DNA of 64,000 bases, taken from contig NZ_CP141059.1 of NCBI RefSeq assembly GCF_034661235.1, forward strand, positions 2,355,501 through 2,419,500. The letters run 5' to 3'. Below, in pieces: positions 47,532 to 56,044 of the stretch (positions within the stretch are counted from its first letter, which is position 1; the number at the start of each line of letters is the position of its first letter). A program made the translations under genes and the position numbers. Source of the stretch: Nocardioides bizhenqiangii (GTDB taxonomy: Bacteria > Actinomycetota > Actinomycetes > Propionibacteriales > Nocardioidaceae). A model generated the notes under the pieces. The model did not search any database, was not told where the DNA came from, and saw only the letters and a program-made list of their open reading frames with translations.

Positions 47532-49004
47532 ATGCGGTTGCCCGACCCCGCGCTGGTCGTCCTCGTCGGTGCGTCCGGATCGGGGAAGTCGACCTGGGCC
47601 GCCGAGCGCTACCGCCCGCAGGAGGTGGTCTCCTCCGATGCGCTCCGGGGCGTCGTCGGCAGTGGCAACCACGACCTCGACGCGTCGGTCGACGCGTTCG
47701 CCATCCTCGAGCAGGTCGTCGCCGCCCGGGTCGGGCGCGGCCTCTGCACGGTGGTCGACACCCTCGGCCTCGACGCTGGCCGGCGGACGAGCTGGCTCGC
47801 GCTCGCGCGGCAGGCCGGCCTGCCGGCGGTAGCGGTGGTGCTGGCGACGCCCGAGGCGGACTGCCGGAGGCGCAACGCCGCCCGCGACGTGCCCGTGCCG
47901 GCACCTGCTCTCGCCGGCCAGCTCCGTCGGATGCGGACGGTCGCGGAGGAGCTGGCCACCGAGGGGTGGGAGGTCGTGGTCACCACGGAGGGTGCCGCAT
48001 CGCAGGGCGCGGCCGCCGAGGAGCAGGTCGTTGCCCGCCCGGCTCCGGTCGCGGACACGCGGGACCGTCGTACGTCGGCGGGCGTCGAGGTGGTGCTCCA
48101 GGTGTCCCGGTTCCCGTGGGGCGAGGACCCGGCCGGCTGGCTCACCGGCATCGCGCTGGAGGCGGACCGCCTCGGCTTCGCCGGCATCGCGCTGATGGAC
48201 CACCTGGTGCAGATCCCCCAGGTCGGCCGGGCGTGGGAGCCGATCCCGGAGCCCTACGTCACGCTCGGGCTGCTCGCCGGGCTCGACACGCGCCTGCGGC
48301 TCGGCACCCTGGTCACGCCGATGACGCTGCGACCGGCCGGTGTCGTGGCCAAGGCCGTCGCCACCCTCGACGCGCTCAGCGGCGGCCGGGCGTTCGTGGG
48401 AGTGGGTGCGGGGTGGTGGGAGCGTGAGCATGCCGGCTTCGGCGTACCGTTCCCCGGCGCCCGGGAGCGCCTCGACCTCCTGGAGGACGGCATCGAGACC
48501 ATGCGCGCGCTCTGGTCGCCGGGCACGAAGGCGTGGCACGGCACCCGGGCTGCACTGCCCGAGACCACCTGCTACCCGCGGCCGGTCGGTCCGGTACCGG
48601 TGATCGTCGGCGGCTCCGGCGAGCGGCGGACGCTGCGGATCGCGGCCCGGCTCGGCGACGCGTGCAACCTGCCATCGGATCCCGCGGTGCTGGCGGCCAA
48701 GACCGCGGTCCTGCACGCCCACTGCTCCGACGTCGGCCGCGACCCCGCCGAAGTCGCGGTCACGGTGTTGGACCTGCCGGTCGTCGGACACGACCGCGGC
48801 GACGCCTGGCGGCGGGTCGAGCGACTGCGCGGCCGCACCGCCGCGGCGTCGTACGCCGCCCGGCACCACGCCGCGCCCGCGCCCGCCCACGCCGAGCGGT
48901 ACGCCGCGCTCGCCGAGCAGCACGGCGTGAGCACCGTGTTCCTCGGGCTACCGGACCTCGACAGCGCCGACGACCTCGAGCGGGTGGCTCCCCTGCTCGC
49001 CTGA
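47532..49004 (+). CDS. Fusion of P-loop (polynucleotide) kinase and LLM flavin/F420-dependent oxidoreductase
   Basis: 490 residues. Residues 1-155: P-loop kinase with GASGSGKST (13-21), SSDALRG, and lid RRRNAARDVPVP, resembling AAA_33/Pnkp-type kinases. Residues ~183-490: luciferase-like monooxygenase domain (LQVSRFPWG, ADRLGFAGIALMDHL, GVGAGWWEREHAGFG, VPVIVGGSGERRTLRIAA), close to Rv1855c-type F420-dependent oxidoreductases. The junction (residues 155-183) is an Ala/Arg-rich linker with no frameshift. No combined function is known. ATG at 47532 has a weak ribosome site. Confidence 0.85.
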   Translation: MRLPDPALVVLVGASGSGKSTWAAERYRPQEVVSSDALRGVVGSGNHDLDASVDAFAILEQVVAARVGRGLCTVVDTLGLDAGRRTSWLALARQAGLPAVAVVLATPEADCRRRNAARDVPVPAPALAGQLRRMRTVAEELATEGWEVVVTTEGAASQGAAAEEQVVARPAPVADTRDRRTSAGVEVVLQVSRFPWGEDPAGWLTGIALEADRLGFAGIALMDHLVQIPQVGRAWEPIPEPYVTLGLLAGLDTRLRLGTLVTPMTLRPAGVVAKAVATLDALSGGRAFVGVGAGWWEREHAGFGVPFPGARERLDLLEDGIETMRALWSPGTKAWHGTRAALPETTCYPRPVGPVPVIVGGSGERRTLRIAARLGDACNLPSDPAVLAAKTAVLHAHCSDVGRDPAEVAVTVLDLPVVGHDRGDAWRRVERLRGRTAAASYAARHHAAPAPAHAERYAALAEQHGVSTVFLGLPDLDSADDLERVAPLLA

Positions 49005-49010
49005 GCCCCG

Positions 49011-49140
49011 CGAATCGGCCCACCCTGCCCGTCCAGTCGGCCCGGTTCGACCGGCAGACTCCCCCGATTCGACGGGCAGACTCCCCCGATTCGACGTGCA
49101 AGCTGGGCGGATTCGAAGGGCGGACTGGCCCGATTCGCGG
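49011..49140. repeat. 22-bp imperfect tandem repeats with an inverted copy (3' intergenic)
   Basis: Four near-copies of CGATTCGACGGGCAGACTCCCC start at 49043, 49065, 49087 and 49109 with a partial at 49131; an inverted relative, CGAATCGGCCCACCCTGCCC, lies at 49011-49030. Together they fill the gap between two convergent genes and can form long hairpins. Confidence 0.8.
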
Positions 49141-49144
49141 TGGG

Positions 49145-50359
49145 CTACTTCAGCTCGGCGCTCGAGAGGCCGAGGATCCGGCGGGCGACGATCAGCTGCT
49201 GGATCTGCTGCGTGCCCTCGAAGATGTCGAGGATCTTGGAGTCGCGGCTCCACTTCTCGAGCAGCTCGGCCTCGCTGTAGCCGATCGACGAGCACAGCTC
49301 GACGCAGCTGAGCGTGACGTCGGAGCCGACCCGGCCGGCCTTCGCCTTGGCCATCGAGGCTTCGAGCGAGTTGGGCTTGCGGTTGTCGGCCATCCACGCC
49401 GCCTGCAGGGTGAGCAGGCGCGCTCCCTCCCAGTCGGCCTCGAGCTGCAGGAAGCGGGCCGCGGCCGCGGACTGGAGGTTGGCCGGCTTGTCGTAGTCGA
49501 CCTCGACGCCGGCCTGCTTGAGCAGGTCGCGGGTCAGGTCGAGCGACGCCTGGGCGCAGCCGACCGCCATCGCGGCCACCAGCGGCCGGGTGTTGTCGAA
49601 GGTCGCCATCGCCCCGGCGAAGCCCTGCTCGACATTGACCTCGGGAGAACCCATGAGGTTCTCCTTGGGCACGCGGCAGTCGGTGAAGGTGATCACGGCG
49701 GTGTCGGACGCCCGGATGCCGAGCTTCTCCTCGAGCCGCTCGACCTTCATGCCGGGCGTGCCCTTCTCCACGACGAACGACTTGATCGCGGCGCGCCCGA
49801 GTGACTTGTCGAGGGTCGCCCAGACGACGACGCAGTCGGACCGCTCACCGGAGGTGACGAAGATCTTCTCCCCGTTGATGACGTACTCATCGCCGTCGAG
49901 GACCGCTGTCGTCGACACGGCGGCCGAGTCCGAGCCGAACGCCGGCTCGGTGATCGCCATCGACGCCCACTTGCCCTTGAACCGGGCCAGCTGCTCGTCG
50001 TTGGCGACCGACGCGATCGCGGAGTTGCCGAGGCCCTGCCGAGGGAACGACAACATCAGCCCGACGTCGCCCCAGCACATCTCGGCGATCGAGGTCACCG
50101 AGGCCATGTTGGCGCCGTTCTTGACGGTGGCGTCCTCGACGATGCCGTCGCGGCGGACTCCGGCAGCACCGGCACCCTCGCTGGCGCCGGACTCCTCCAG
50201 GCCGTCGATCATCGCGGCAAGGATGTCGAGCTCCTTGGGGTACTCGTGCTCGGCGATGTCGTACTTGCGGGAGATCGGCCGCAGCATGTTCATCGCGACC
50301 TGGTGAGCCTGATCGATCAGCGCGCGGTGCTTCTTGGGGATTTCCAGGTTGATCGTCAT
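49145..50359 (-). CDS. Acyl-CoA dehydrogenase (second gene of the pair)
   Basis: 404 residues, full-length ACAD fold: FAD-binding WASMAITEPAFGSD, SFVVEKGTPGMKV, and KWSRDSKILDIFEGTQQIQ with the Glu expected as the catalytic base. ATG at 50359 shares one base with the stop of the upstream acyl-CoA dehydrogenase gene. The pair resembles mycobacterial FadE23/FadE24-type paired genes, possibly forming hetero-oligomers; that link is by length and arrangement only. Confidence 0.88.
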   Translation of the reverse strand: MTINLEIPKKHRALIDQAHQVAMNMLRPISRKYDIAEHEYPKELDILAAMIDGLEESGASEGAGAAGVRRDGIVEDATVKNGANMASVTSIAEMCWGDVGLMLSFPRQGLGNSAIASVANDEQLARFKGKWASMAITEPAFGSDSAAVSTTAVLDGDEYVINGEKIFVTSGERSDCVVVWATLDKSLGRAAIKSFVVEKGTPGMKVERLEEKLGIRASDTAVITFTDCRVPKENLMGSPEVNVEQGFAGAMATFDNTRPLVAAMAVGCAQASLDLTRDLLKQAGVEVDYDKPANLQSAAAARFLQLEADWEGARLLTLQAAWMADNRKPNSLEASMAKAKAGRVGSDVTLSCVELCSSIGYSEAELLEKWSRDSKILDIFEGTQQIQQLIVARRILGLSSAELK

Positions 50360-51723
50360 CAGACGAGCACCGTCCCTTCCATGATGCCGATGGCACGCAG
50401 GTCGCGGTACCACCGCTCGACCGGGTGCTCCTTGACGTAGCCGTGACCGCCGAGCAGCTGCACGCCGTCGTTGCCGATCTGCATGCCCTTGTCGGCGCAG
50501 AGCTTGCGGGCGAGCGCGACCTGCTTGCTGAAGTTCTTGCCCGCGGCCGCACGCGCGGCGGCGCGGTAGGTCAGCAGCCGCATCGCCTGCAGCTCGATGG
50601 CGATGTTCGCGACCATGAAGGCCACCGACTGCCGGTGGGCGATCGGCTCGCCGAACGCCTCACGCTCCTTGACGTACGGCGTGACGTAATCGAGCACCGC
50701 CTGCGCGGTGCCGACCGCGAGCGCACACCAGGCCAGGCGGGACAGCCGCACGCACTCGGCGTACGTCGACCCGTCGGTCTCCCCGAGGACTGCTTCCGCG
50801 GGGACCTTGACGTCCTTCAGCTCGAGCTTGGTCATGGATGCCGCGCGGACACCCATCGCGGGATCGCCCTCGATGGCGAGACCCTCGGTGGAGGACTCCA
50901 CGAGGAACAGGACGGGCTTGCCGTCCAGGTTGGCGCCGACGACGAACAGCTCGGCCTGGTCGCCGCGGGCGACGAGGCTCTTGGTGCCGTTGAGGACGTA
51001 ACCGCCGCCGGACCTCGTGGCGGTCGTCGACGGGTCGAGCACATCGAAGAGGACCGTCGGCTCGTTGAGTGCGAGCGCCGCGGCGGGCACCTCGTTGCCG
51101 GTGAACGCGGGGAGGTAGGTCTGCTGCTGCTCGTCGGTGCCCCAGAGGCCGATCGCGGTCGCAACGGACCCGGGTGCGAGGGTGGCGACGGCGAGGCCCA
51201 TGTCGCCCTTGGCGAGGGCTTCGGCGACCAGCGTGCCGGCCATCGCCGATCGCTCCTCGGAGATGCCGCCCAGGGCTTCCGGCACGCCGAGGATCGGCAG
51301 GCCGATTTCGAGGCTGGACTTGAGCAGCTCGTCGGGGGCGGCGCACGCGGCGTCGGCGGCGGATGCCGCCGGGCGGACGACCTCCGCGGCGAACTCGGAG
51401 ACGAGGTCGACCAGCATCTGCTCGTCCTCGGTCGGGGTCAGGTCGAACGGGCCGGTGCCCGCGGTCGGGGCCGGGTGCGTGCCGGGCGCGCCCTTCTTCC
51501 CGGACCGCGCGAACGTCCGGCTCGCGTTGGTGATGGTCTTGAAACCGGTCCGGGTCACGTTGAACACGACCTGCTCGGTCTGCCTGCGCAGGCCCAGCCT
51601 GTCGATGACGTCACTCTGGGCGAGCCGGTTGAGCCCCGCGACGAGGAAGCCGATGGGATCGCGCCGCTCGCTGTCGGGGACCCCGTGCTTGCCGCCAGGC
51701 TTGAGGTTGCTGATCAGGGACAT
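50359..51723 (-). CDS. Acyl-CoA dehydrogenase (first gene of the pair)
   Basis: 454 residues. Has a ~75-residue N-terminal extension rich in basic residues before the ACAD fold (LTPTEDEQMLVDLVSEFA, ALNEPTVLFDV, QLLGGHGYVKEHPVERWYRD) and ends early after IMEGTVLV. It probably acts with the coupled gene downstream. ATG at 51723 lies 7 bases after TACATT, and that promoter is overlapped by a palindrome TGTAACT-N3-AGTTACA. Confidence 0.88.
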   Translation of the reverse strand: MSLISNLKPGGKHGVPDSERRDPIGFLVAGLNRLAQSDVIDRLGLRRQTEQVVFNVTRTGFKTITNASRTFARSGKKGAPGTHPAPTAGTGPFDLTPTEDEQMLVDLVSEFAAEVVRPAASAADAACAAPDELLKSSLEIGLPILGVPEALGGISEERSAMAGTLVAEALAKGDMGLAVATLAPGSVATAIGLWGTDEQQQTYLPAFTGNEVPAAALALNEPTVLFDVLDPSTTATRSGGGYVLNGTKSLVARGDQAELFVVGANLDGKPVLFLVESSTEGLAIEGDPAMGVRAASMTKLELKDVKVPAEAVLGETDGSTYAECVRLSRLAWCALAVGTAQAVLDYVTPYVKEREAFGEPIAHRQSVAFMVANIAIELQAMRLLTYRAAARAAAGKNFSKQVALARKLCADKGMQIGNDGVQLLGGHGYVKEHPVERWYRDLRAIGIMEGTVLV

Positions 51724-51730
51724 GCCAACA

Positions 51731-51736
51731 AATGTA
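51731..51736 (-). promoter_or_regulatory. Leaderless -10 of acyl-CoA dehydrogenase operon
   Basis: TACATT, 7 bases, ATG at 51723; overlaps the palindrome at 51733-51749. Confidence 0.5.
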
Positions 51737-51749
51737 ACTGCGAGTTACA
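51733..51749. promoter_or_regulatory. Palindromic operator TGTAACT-N3-AGTTACA
   Basis: Perfect 7-bp arms around GCG, lying across the -10 hexamer and upstream bases of the acyl-CoA dehydrogenase promoter. Typical in size for a TetR-family operator; no regulator gene lies beside it in this window. Confidence 0.65.
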
Positions 51750-51816
51750 CACAGCGCTACAGCTGGCAGCCAATTGAGGGGCAAATGCCGCGTGCGACTC
51801 GTCACAACGCGGGCCC

Positions 51817-51822
51817 TAGGAT
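51817..51822 (+). promoter_or_regulatory. Leaderless -10 of peptide deformylase gene
   Basis: TAGGAT, 8 bases, ATG at 51831. Confidence 0.4.
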
Positions 51823-51830
51823 CGCTGGCC

Positions 51831-52436
51831 ATGTCAGCCAAGGGGTCCGACGAGCACGTGCACGCGCCGTACGGCCCGCTCCCCCGGGGCGGGACCGTCC
51901 GCCCGATCGCCCGCTGGGGCACGCCGGTGATGCACCGACCACAGCAGGCGGTGACCGCTGACCAGTTCGGCGGCGACGAGCTGCGCAACCTCGCCGCCGA
52001 CATGGTCGCCACCATGTACGCCGCCGACGGGGTCGGCCTGGCGGCCTGCCAGATCGGGGTCGACCTCGCCGTCTTCGTCTTCGACTGCCCCGACGAGTCC
52101 GGTGACCGTTACGTCGGCGTGGTCTGCAACCCGACGGTCACCGTGCCCGAGGACCGCGGGCGCAAGCTCGACGACGGCGACGAGGGGTGCCTCTCCTTCC
52201 CCGGCGCCTTCTGTCCCTGCGCCCGCCCGGACTTCGCGACCGTCGACGGCTTCGGCCTGGACGGTGAGCCGGTGCGGTTCGAGGGCGACGGCCTGCTCGC
52301 GCGCTGCCTCCAGCACGAGACCGACCACACCTTGGGCACCGTGTTCGGGGATCGGTTGTCGGCCCGGGCCCGCAAGAAGCTCCAGAAGCTTCACGACGCA
52401 GCCGCCGCCGACTACCCCGCGGACTGGCCGACCTGA
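51831..52436 (+). CDS. def: Peptide deformylase
   Basis: 201 residues. Removes the formyl group from nascent chains. The three metal motifs are GVGLAACQIGVD, EGCLSFPG and QHETDHTLG; the last includes the HExxH-type HETDH. The ~28-residue N-terminal extension is not conserved. ATG at 51831, 8 bases after TAGGAT. It diverges from the acyl-CoA dehydrogenase pair. Confidence 0.94.
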   Translation: MSAKGSDEHVHAPYGPLPRGGTVRPIARWGTPVMHRPQQAVTADQFGGDELRNLAADMVATMYAADGVGLAACQIGVDLAVFVFDCPDESGDRYVGVVCNPTVTVPEDRGRKLDDGDEGCLSFPGAFCPCARPDFATVDGFGLDGEPVRFEGDGLLARCLQHETDHTLGTVFGDRLSARARKKLQKLHDAAAADYPADWPT

Positions 52437-52458
52437 CCTTGGCCCGGTCGCAAGCTCC

Positions 52459-52827
52459 TCACTCGTCGTTCCGCGGCGGGGGCACCGAGCCCGGCTCGTC
52501 GTCGAGCATGTCGCGCCAGCGGTCGTCTTTCGGCTGCGGCTTGCGGGGACCGCGCCGACCGGGCCTCCGGTCGTTGTCGAAGCGCACCTTCTGGCTCTTC
52601 AACTTGTACTTCACTGGCACCTCGTCGCCCTGGACGGGGTCGAAGGAGGAGGTCTTGCAGGTCGCGCGGAACCGCGGGCTGCCGTCGGGAGGGCGTACGT
52701 CGAGAATGAACTCGAACCTCCGCACCTTCGTGGCTCGGCCCTCACCGCCAGTGGAGGTGTAGAACTCCTTGAGCAGGCGACGGGCGACGACCGTCGCCGT
52801 TCCCTCGTCCCAACCGAATCCGAACAC
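52459..52827 (-). CDS. Hypothetical protein
   Basis: 122 residues. No family recognised with confidence. It contains a beta-rich first half (RRFEFILDVRPPDG, RATCKTSSFDPVQGDEVPVKYK) and a charged, proline-rich C-terminus ending DEPGSVPPPRNDE. GTG at 52827 has GAGGAGG just upstream. It is convergent with peptide deformylase and downstream of the SpoU methyltransferase gene. Confidence 0.72.
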   Translation of the reverse strand: MFGFGWDEGTATVVARRLLKEFYTSTGGEGRATKVRRFEFILDVRPPDGSPRFRATCKTSSFDPVQGDEVPVKYKLKSQKVRFDNDRRPGRRGPRKPQPKDDRWRDMLDDEPGSVPPPRNDE

Positions 52828-52872
52828 GGCGCCTCCTCTCGGTCTGGAATGCCGGCCTCATCCTGGCACCGC

Positions 52873-53676
52873 TCAGCGCCGCGCGGTGACGTAACACGCG
52901 ACCGCGGAGGCGGCCGCGACGTTGAGCGAGTCGATCTCGGCGGCCATCGGGATGATCGCGCGACGGTCGGCGGCCTGCTCCCAGCGCGCGGACAGGCCGT
53001 GGCCCTCCGAGCCGAGCACGAGCGCGACCTTGTCGAGGCCGGCGACGGCCTCCTCGATCGGCGCGGAGTCGTCGGCGAGGGTGAGCGCGACGGTGGTGAA
53101 GCCCGCGGCGGACAGCGCCGGAAGCGCGTCGCGCCATTCGGTCAGCCGTGTCCACGGCAGGCTGAACACGGCGCCCATCGCGACCTTGACCGAGCGCCGG
53201 TAGAGCGGGTCGGCGCAGCGCGGGGCCAGCAACGCGGCATCGAACCCGAGTGCTGCTGCGCTGCGGAAGATCGCACCGACGTTGGTGTGGTCGACGATCT
53301 CCTCGAGCACCACCACCGACCGCGCGCCGTCGAGCACGTCGGCGACCGACGGCAGCGGTCGTCGTACCAGCGATGCGAGCGCGCCCCGGTGCACGTGGAA
53401 GCCGGTGACCTCCTCGGCCAGCGCCTCCGAGACCACGTAGCAAGGGGCGTCCGTGGTGGCGAGCACGTCGGCGAGGCCGTCGAGCCACCGGGGGGCCATC
53501 AGGAAGGAACGGACCGGGAAGCCCCCTTCGATCGCGCGGCGGACGACCTTCGCGCCCTCGGCGAGGAAGAGGCCGTGCTCGGCCTCGAGGTGCTTGCGCA
53601 GCTGGACGTCGCGCAGGTCGCGGTAGTCGGCCAGCCGGGGGTCGTCGGCCGCCGCGATCTCGACCAGCTCAGCCAT
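52873..53676 (-). CDS. SpoU/TrmH-family RNA 2'-O-methyltransferase
   Basis: 267 residues. SPOUT knot with the three TrmH motifs: DHTNVGAIFRSAAALGFDAALL, LVLGSEGHGLSARW and IPMAAEIDSLNVAAASAV. An N-terminal substrate domain (LRKHLEAEHGLFLAEGAKVV) as in RlmB/TsnR-like enzymes precedes it. The RNA target is not evident. ATG at 53676 overlaps the siroheme synthase stop by eight bases. Confidence 0.9.
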   Translation of the reverse strand: MAELVEIAAADDPRLADYRDLRDVQLRKHLEAEHGLFLAEGAKVVRRAIEGGFPVRSFLMAPRWLDGLADVLATTDAPCYVVSEALAEEVTGFHVHRGALASLVRRPLPSVADVLDGARSVVVLEEIVDHTNVGAIFRSAAALGFDAALLAPRCADPLYRRSVKVAMGAVFSLPWTRLTEWRDALPALSAAGFTTVALTLADDSAPIEEAVAGLDKVALVLGSEGHGLSARWEQAADRRAIIPMAAEIDSLNVAAASAVACYVTARR

Positions 53677-54907
53677 CGGCGGCGGGGGCGGGGAATGCCT
53701 CGGGGAACGCCACCCGGACCACCTCGCCGACCACGATGATCGCCGGCGGCTGGACCCTCTCGTCCGCGATGGAGGCGCCGAGCGTGCCGAGCGTCGCGAG
53801 GACGGTGCGCTGCGTGGGCATCGTCCCGTCGCACACGACCGCCACCGGCGTGCCGGGCTTGCGGCCGCCGGTCACCAGCGCCTCCGCGATGCTCGCGGCG
53901 TTCTCGACTGCCATCATCAGGACCACGGTGCCCCGCATCTGCGCGAGCGCACTGTAGTCGACCAGCGATTCGGGGTGGCCGGGCGGCAGGTGGCCGGAGA
54001 CGATCGTGAACTCGTGGGTGACACCCCGGTGGGTGACGGGAATGCCGGCGATGGCCGGTACGGCGACCGGGCTGGTCAGGCCCGGGATCACGGTCACCGG
54101 CACGCCTGCCTCGCGGCACGCGATGACCTCCTCGTAGCCACGGCCGAACACGAAATTGTCGCCGCCCTTGAACCGGACGACCCGCTTGCCGGCGAGTGCG
54201 CGCTCGACGATCACCCGGTTGATCTCGGCCTGCTGGGCGCTCCGCCCGCGCGGCAGCTTGGCGACGTCGATCAGCTCGACGTCGTCGGGCAGCTCGCCGA
54301 GCAGCTCCCGCGGCGCGAGCCGGTCCGCGACCACGACGTCAGCCTCCATCACCGCCCTCCGGCCGGCGATCGAGATCAGCTCAGGGTCGCCCGGTCCGCC
54401 ACCGACGAGGGTCACCCCGGGTGACCGCTCGCGGTGGTGCGGCGCCGCGATCCGTCCCTCACGCAGCGCTTCGAGGATCTCGTCGCGGAGGGCGACCGAC
54501 CGGCGCGGCTCCCGGTTGCCGAGCACGGCGACGGTGACGCCGGCGTGCCGGCCGACCGCGGGTGTCCAGGCACTCCCCCGGGTCGCGTCGTCGGAGCGCA
54601 CGCAGAAGATCCGCTGCCGCTCCGCGAGCTCGCCGACGCGCTCGTTCACCGCCGGGTCGTCCGTGACGGCGATGACGTACCAGGCCCCATCGAGATCCGC
54701 GTCCTCGAACCCCCGCTGGTGCCACGTGATCTCGCCGGATCCCACCAGTCCCTCGATCGCCGGCGTGACCTCCGGCGAGACGACATGCACGTCCGCGCCG
54801 ACCGCGATCAGCTGCGGGACCCTCCGCTGCGCCACGCTGCCACCGCCGACGACCACGACCCGCCGCCCGGCGAGCCGAAGTCCCGAGGGGTAGGTGGGGA
54901 AATCCAT
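53669..54907 (-). CDS. Siroheme synthase: precorrin-2 dehydrogenase fused to uroporphyrinogen-III methyltransferase
   Basis: 412 residues. N-terminal SirC/CysG-N Rossmann domain (VVVVGGGSVAQRRV, WYVIAVTDDPAVNERV) and a C-terminal SAM methyltransferase (VGGGPGDPELISIAGRRA, VVRFKGGDNFVFGRG, IPVTHRG). Makes precorrin-2 and sirohydrochlorin for siroheme or cobalamin; ferrochelatase function cannot be judged. GATGAT and 6 bases precede ATG at 54907. The downstream SpoU gene overlaps it. Confidence 0.92.
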   Translation of the reverse strand: MDFPTYPSGLRLAGRRVVVVGGGSVAQRRVPQLIAVGADVHVVSPEVTPAIEGLVGSGEITWHQRGFEDADLDGAWYVIAVTDDPAVNERVGELAERQRIFCVRSDDATRGSAWTPAVGRHAGVTVAVLGNREPRRSVALRDEILEALREGRIAAPHHRERSPGVTLVGGGPGDPELISIAGRRAVMEADVVVADRLAPRELLGELPDDVELIDVAKLPRGRSAQQAEINRVIVERALAGKRVVRFKGGDNFVFGRGYEEVIACREAGVPVTVIPGLTSPVAVPAIAGIPVTHRGVTHEFTIVSGHLPPGHPESLVDYSALAQMRGTVVLMMAVENAASIAEALVTGGRKPGTPVAVVCDGTMPTQRTVLATLGTLGASIADERVQPPAIIVVGEVVRVAFPEAFPAPAADG

Positions 54908-55014
54908 GTGTCCATCATCGACGCGCAGCGCCTCACCCCTGTCAACGACCCACCAGCCGGACTAGATTCACGGGGGTTCGATGCCTGTGCTGACGCATTC
55001 TCGAAGGAGCATCC

Positions 55015-55542
55015 ATGTCCTTGGAACGACCGGTCACGCCCGATCCCTACGAGCTGCTGCCCGCCGTACCGTCGTTCGGCGTGACCAGCGCCGACGTCAC
55101 CGACGGTCAGCCCCTCAAGGAGGACCAGGTGCAGGCCGCCGGCAACACCTCGCCGCAGCTGTCCTGGGAGCCCGGCCCGGAGGGCACCCAGAGCTACGTC
55201 GTCACCTGCTTCGACCCCGACGCACCGATCGTGAGCGGCTTCTGGCACTGGGTGGCCGTCGACATCCCTGCCGACGTCACCAGTCTCGACACCGGCGCGG
55301 GTGCGAGCGACGACTCGTTGCCGGGCGGCGCCTTCCACGTCCGCAACGACTTCGGCGAGCGCGCGTTCGGGGGTGCGGCGCCGCCGGAGGGCGACCAGGT
55401 GCACCGCTACTACTTCGTCGTGCACGCGGTGAAGGAGCCGGCGCTGGGCGTCGACGGCAGCGCGAGTCCCGCCGTTGTCGGCTTCAACCTCGCGTTCAAG
55501 ACGCTGGCGCGCGGCATGGTGGTCGGCACCTACCAGCACTGA
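55015..55542 (+). CDS. YbhB/YbcL family PEBP-like protein
   Basis: 175 residues, phosphatidylethanolamine-binding protein fold: [17 protein letters not shown], the DPDAP motif in [21 protein letters not shown] and the [10 protein letters not shown] ligand region. Function of the bacterial family is not settled (Raf-kinase-inhibitor-like). AAGGAGC ribosome site upstream of ATG at 55015. Diverges from siroheme synthase; the next gene starts 17 bases after its stop. Confidence 0.88.
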   Translation: MSLERPVTPDPYELLPAVPSFGVTSADVTDGQPLKEDQVQAAGNTSPQLSWEPGPEGTQSYVVTCFDPDAPIVSGFWHWVAVDIPADVTSLDTGAGASDDSLPGGAFHVRNDFGERAFGGAAPPEGDQVHRYYFVVHAVKEPALGVDGSASPAVVGFNLAFKTLARGMVVGTYQH

Positions 55543-55546
55543 GTCG

Positions 55547-55552
55547 TAGCCT
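55547..55552 (+). promoter_or_regulatory. Leaderless -10 of small membrane-anchored protein gene
   Basis: TAGCCT, then GACCGG, then GTG at 55559; lies just after the PEBP stop. Confidence 0.4.
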
Positions 55553-55558
55553 GACCGG

Positions 55559-55987
55559 GTGAGGGTCGTCCTCGGTCGGATCGCACTGCTCCTCGGCGTC
55601 CTGGTCGTCGCAGCGATGGCGTGGTATGGCGCCACCGCGCTGTTCGGCGACGAGGGCTCCTCCGAGGACACCGACGACGAGGCACCGGCGCAGCGTGCGT
55701 GTCCCGCGGCGTCCAAACGCGAAGCCCGTGCTGCCCAGCGCACGTTCGTGGAGAAGTACGGCCGCGCCCCGTGGTTCAGTGGGATCGGTGTCAGCGACAC
55801 CCGCTTGGTCGAGGAGATCGCCGCCAACGCACCACCCGTCATCGGCGTCGAGGTGCCGGCGATCCAGGGCGAGGGGGCCATCCTCCTGGTCTCGACCGTC
55901 GCCGATGCGGAGGTTCCAGAACTGCCCGGTTGCCTCCAGCGGGTCCCGGTCGTCTACATGGCCAACGGCCCGTTCCAGGGCGACTGA
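55559..55987 (+). CDS. Small membrane-anchored protein, unknown function
   Basis: 142 residues. N-terminal membrane helix (GRIALLLGVLVVAAMAWYGAT), acidic linker (EDTDDEAPA), then an extracytoplasmic ~90-residue domain with two cysteines (about residues 48 and 126) that may form a disulfide. No family recognised. GTG at 55559 is 6 bases after TAGCCT. Confidence 0.75.
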   Translation: MRVVLGRIALLLGVLVVAAMAWYGATALFGDEGSSEDTDDEAPAQRACPAASKREARAAQRTFVEKYGRAPWFSGIGVSDTRLVEEIAANAPPVIGVEVPAIQGEGAILLVSTVADAEVPELPGCLQRVPVVYMANGPFQGD

Positions 55988-56044
55988 CGCATCCGTTCGT
56001 CGTCGCCTCTTGTGGTCAAGGGCGCATCGGAGTTACGTAGGCCC

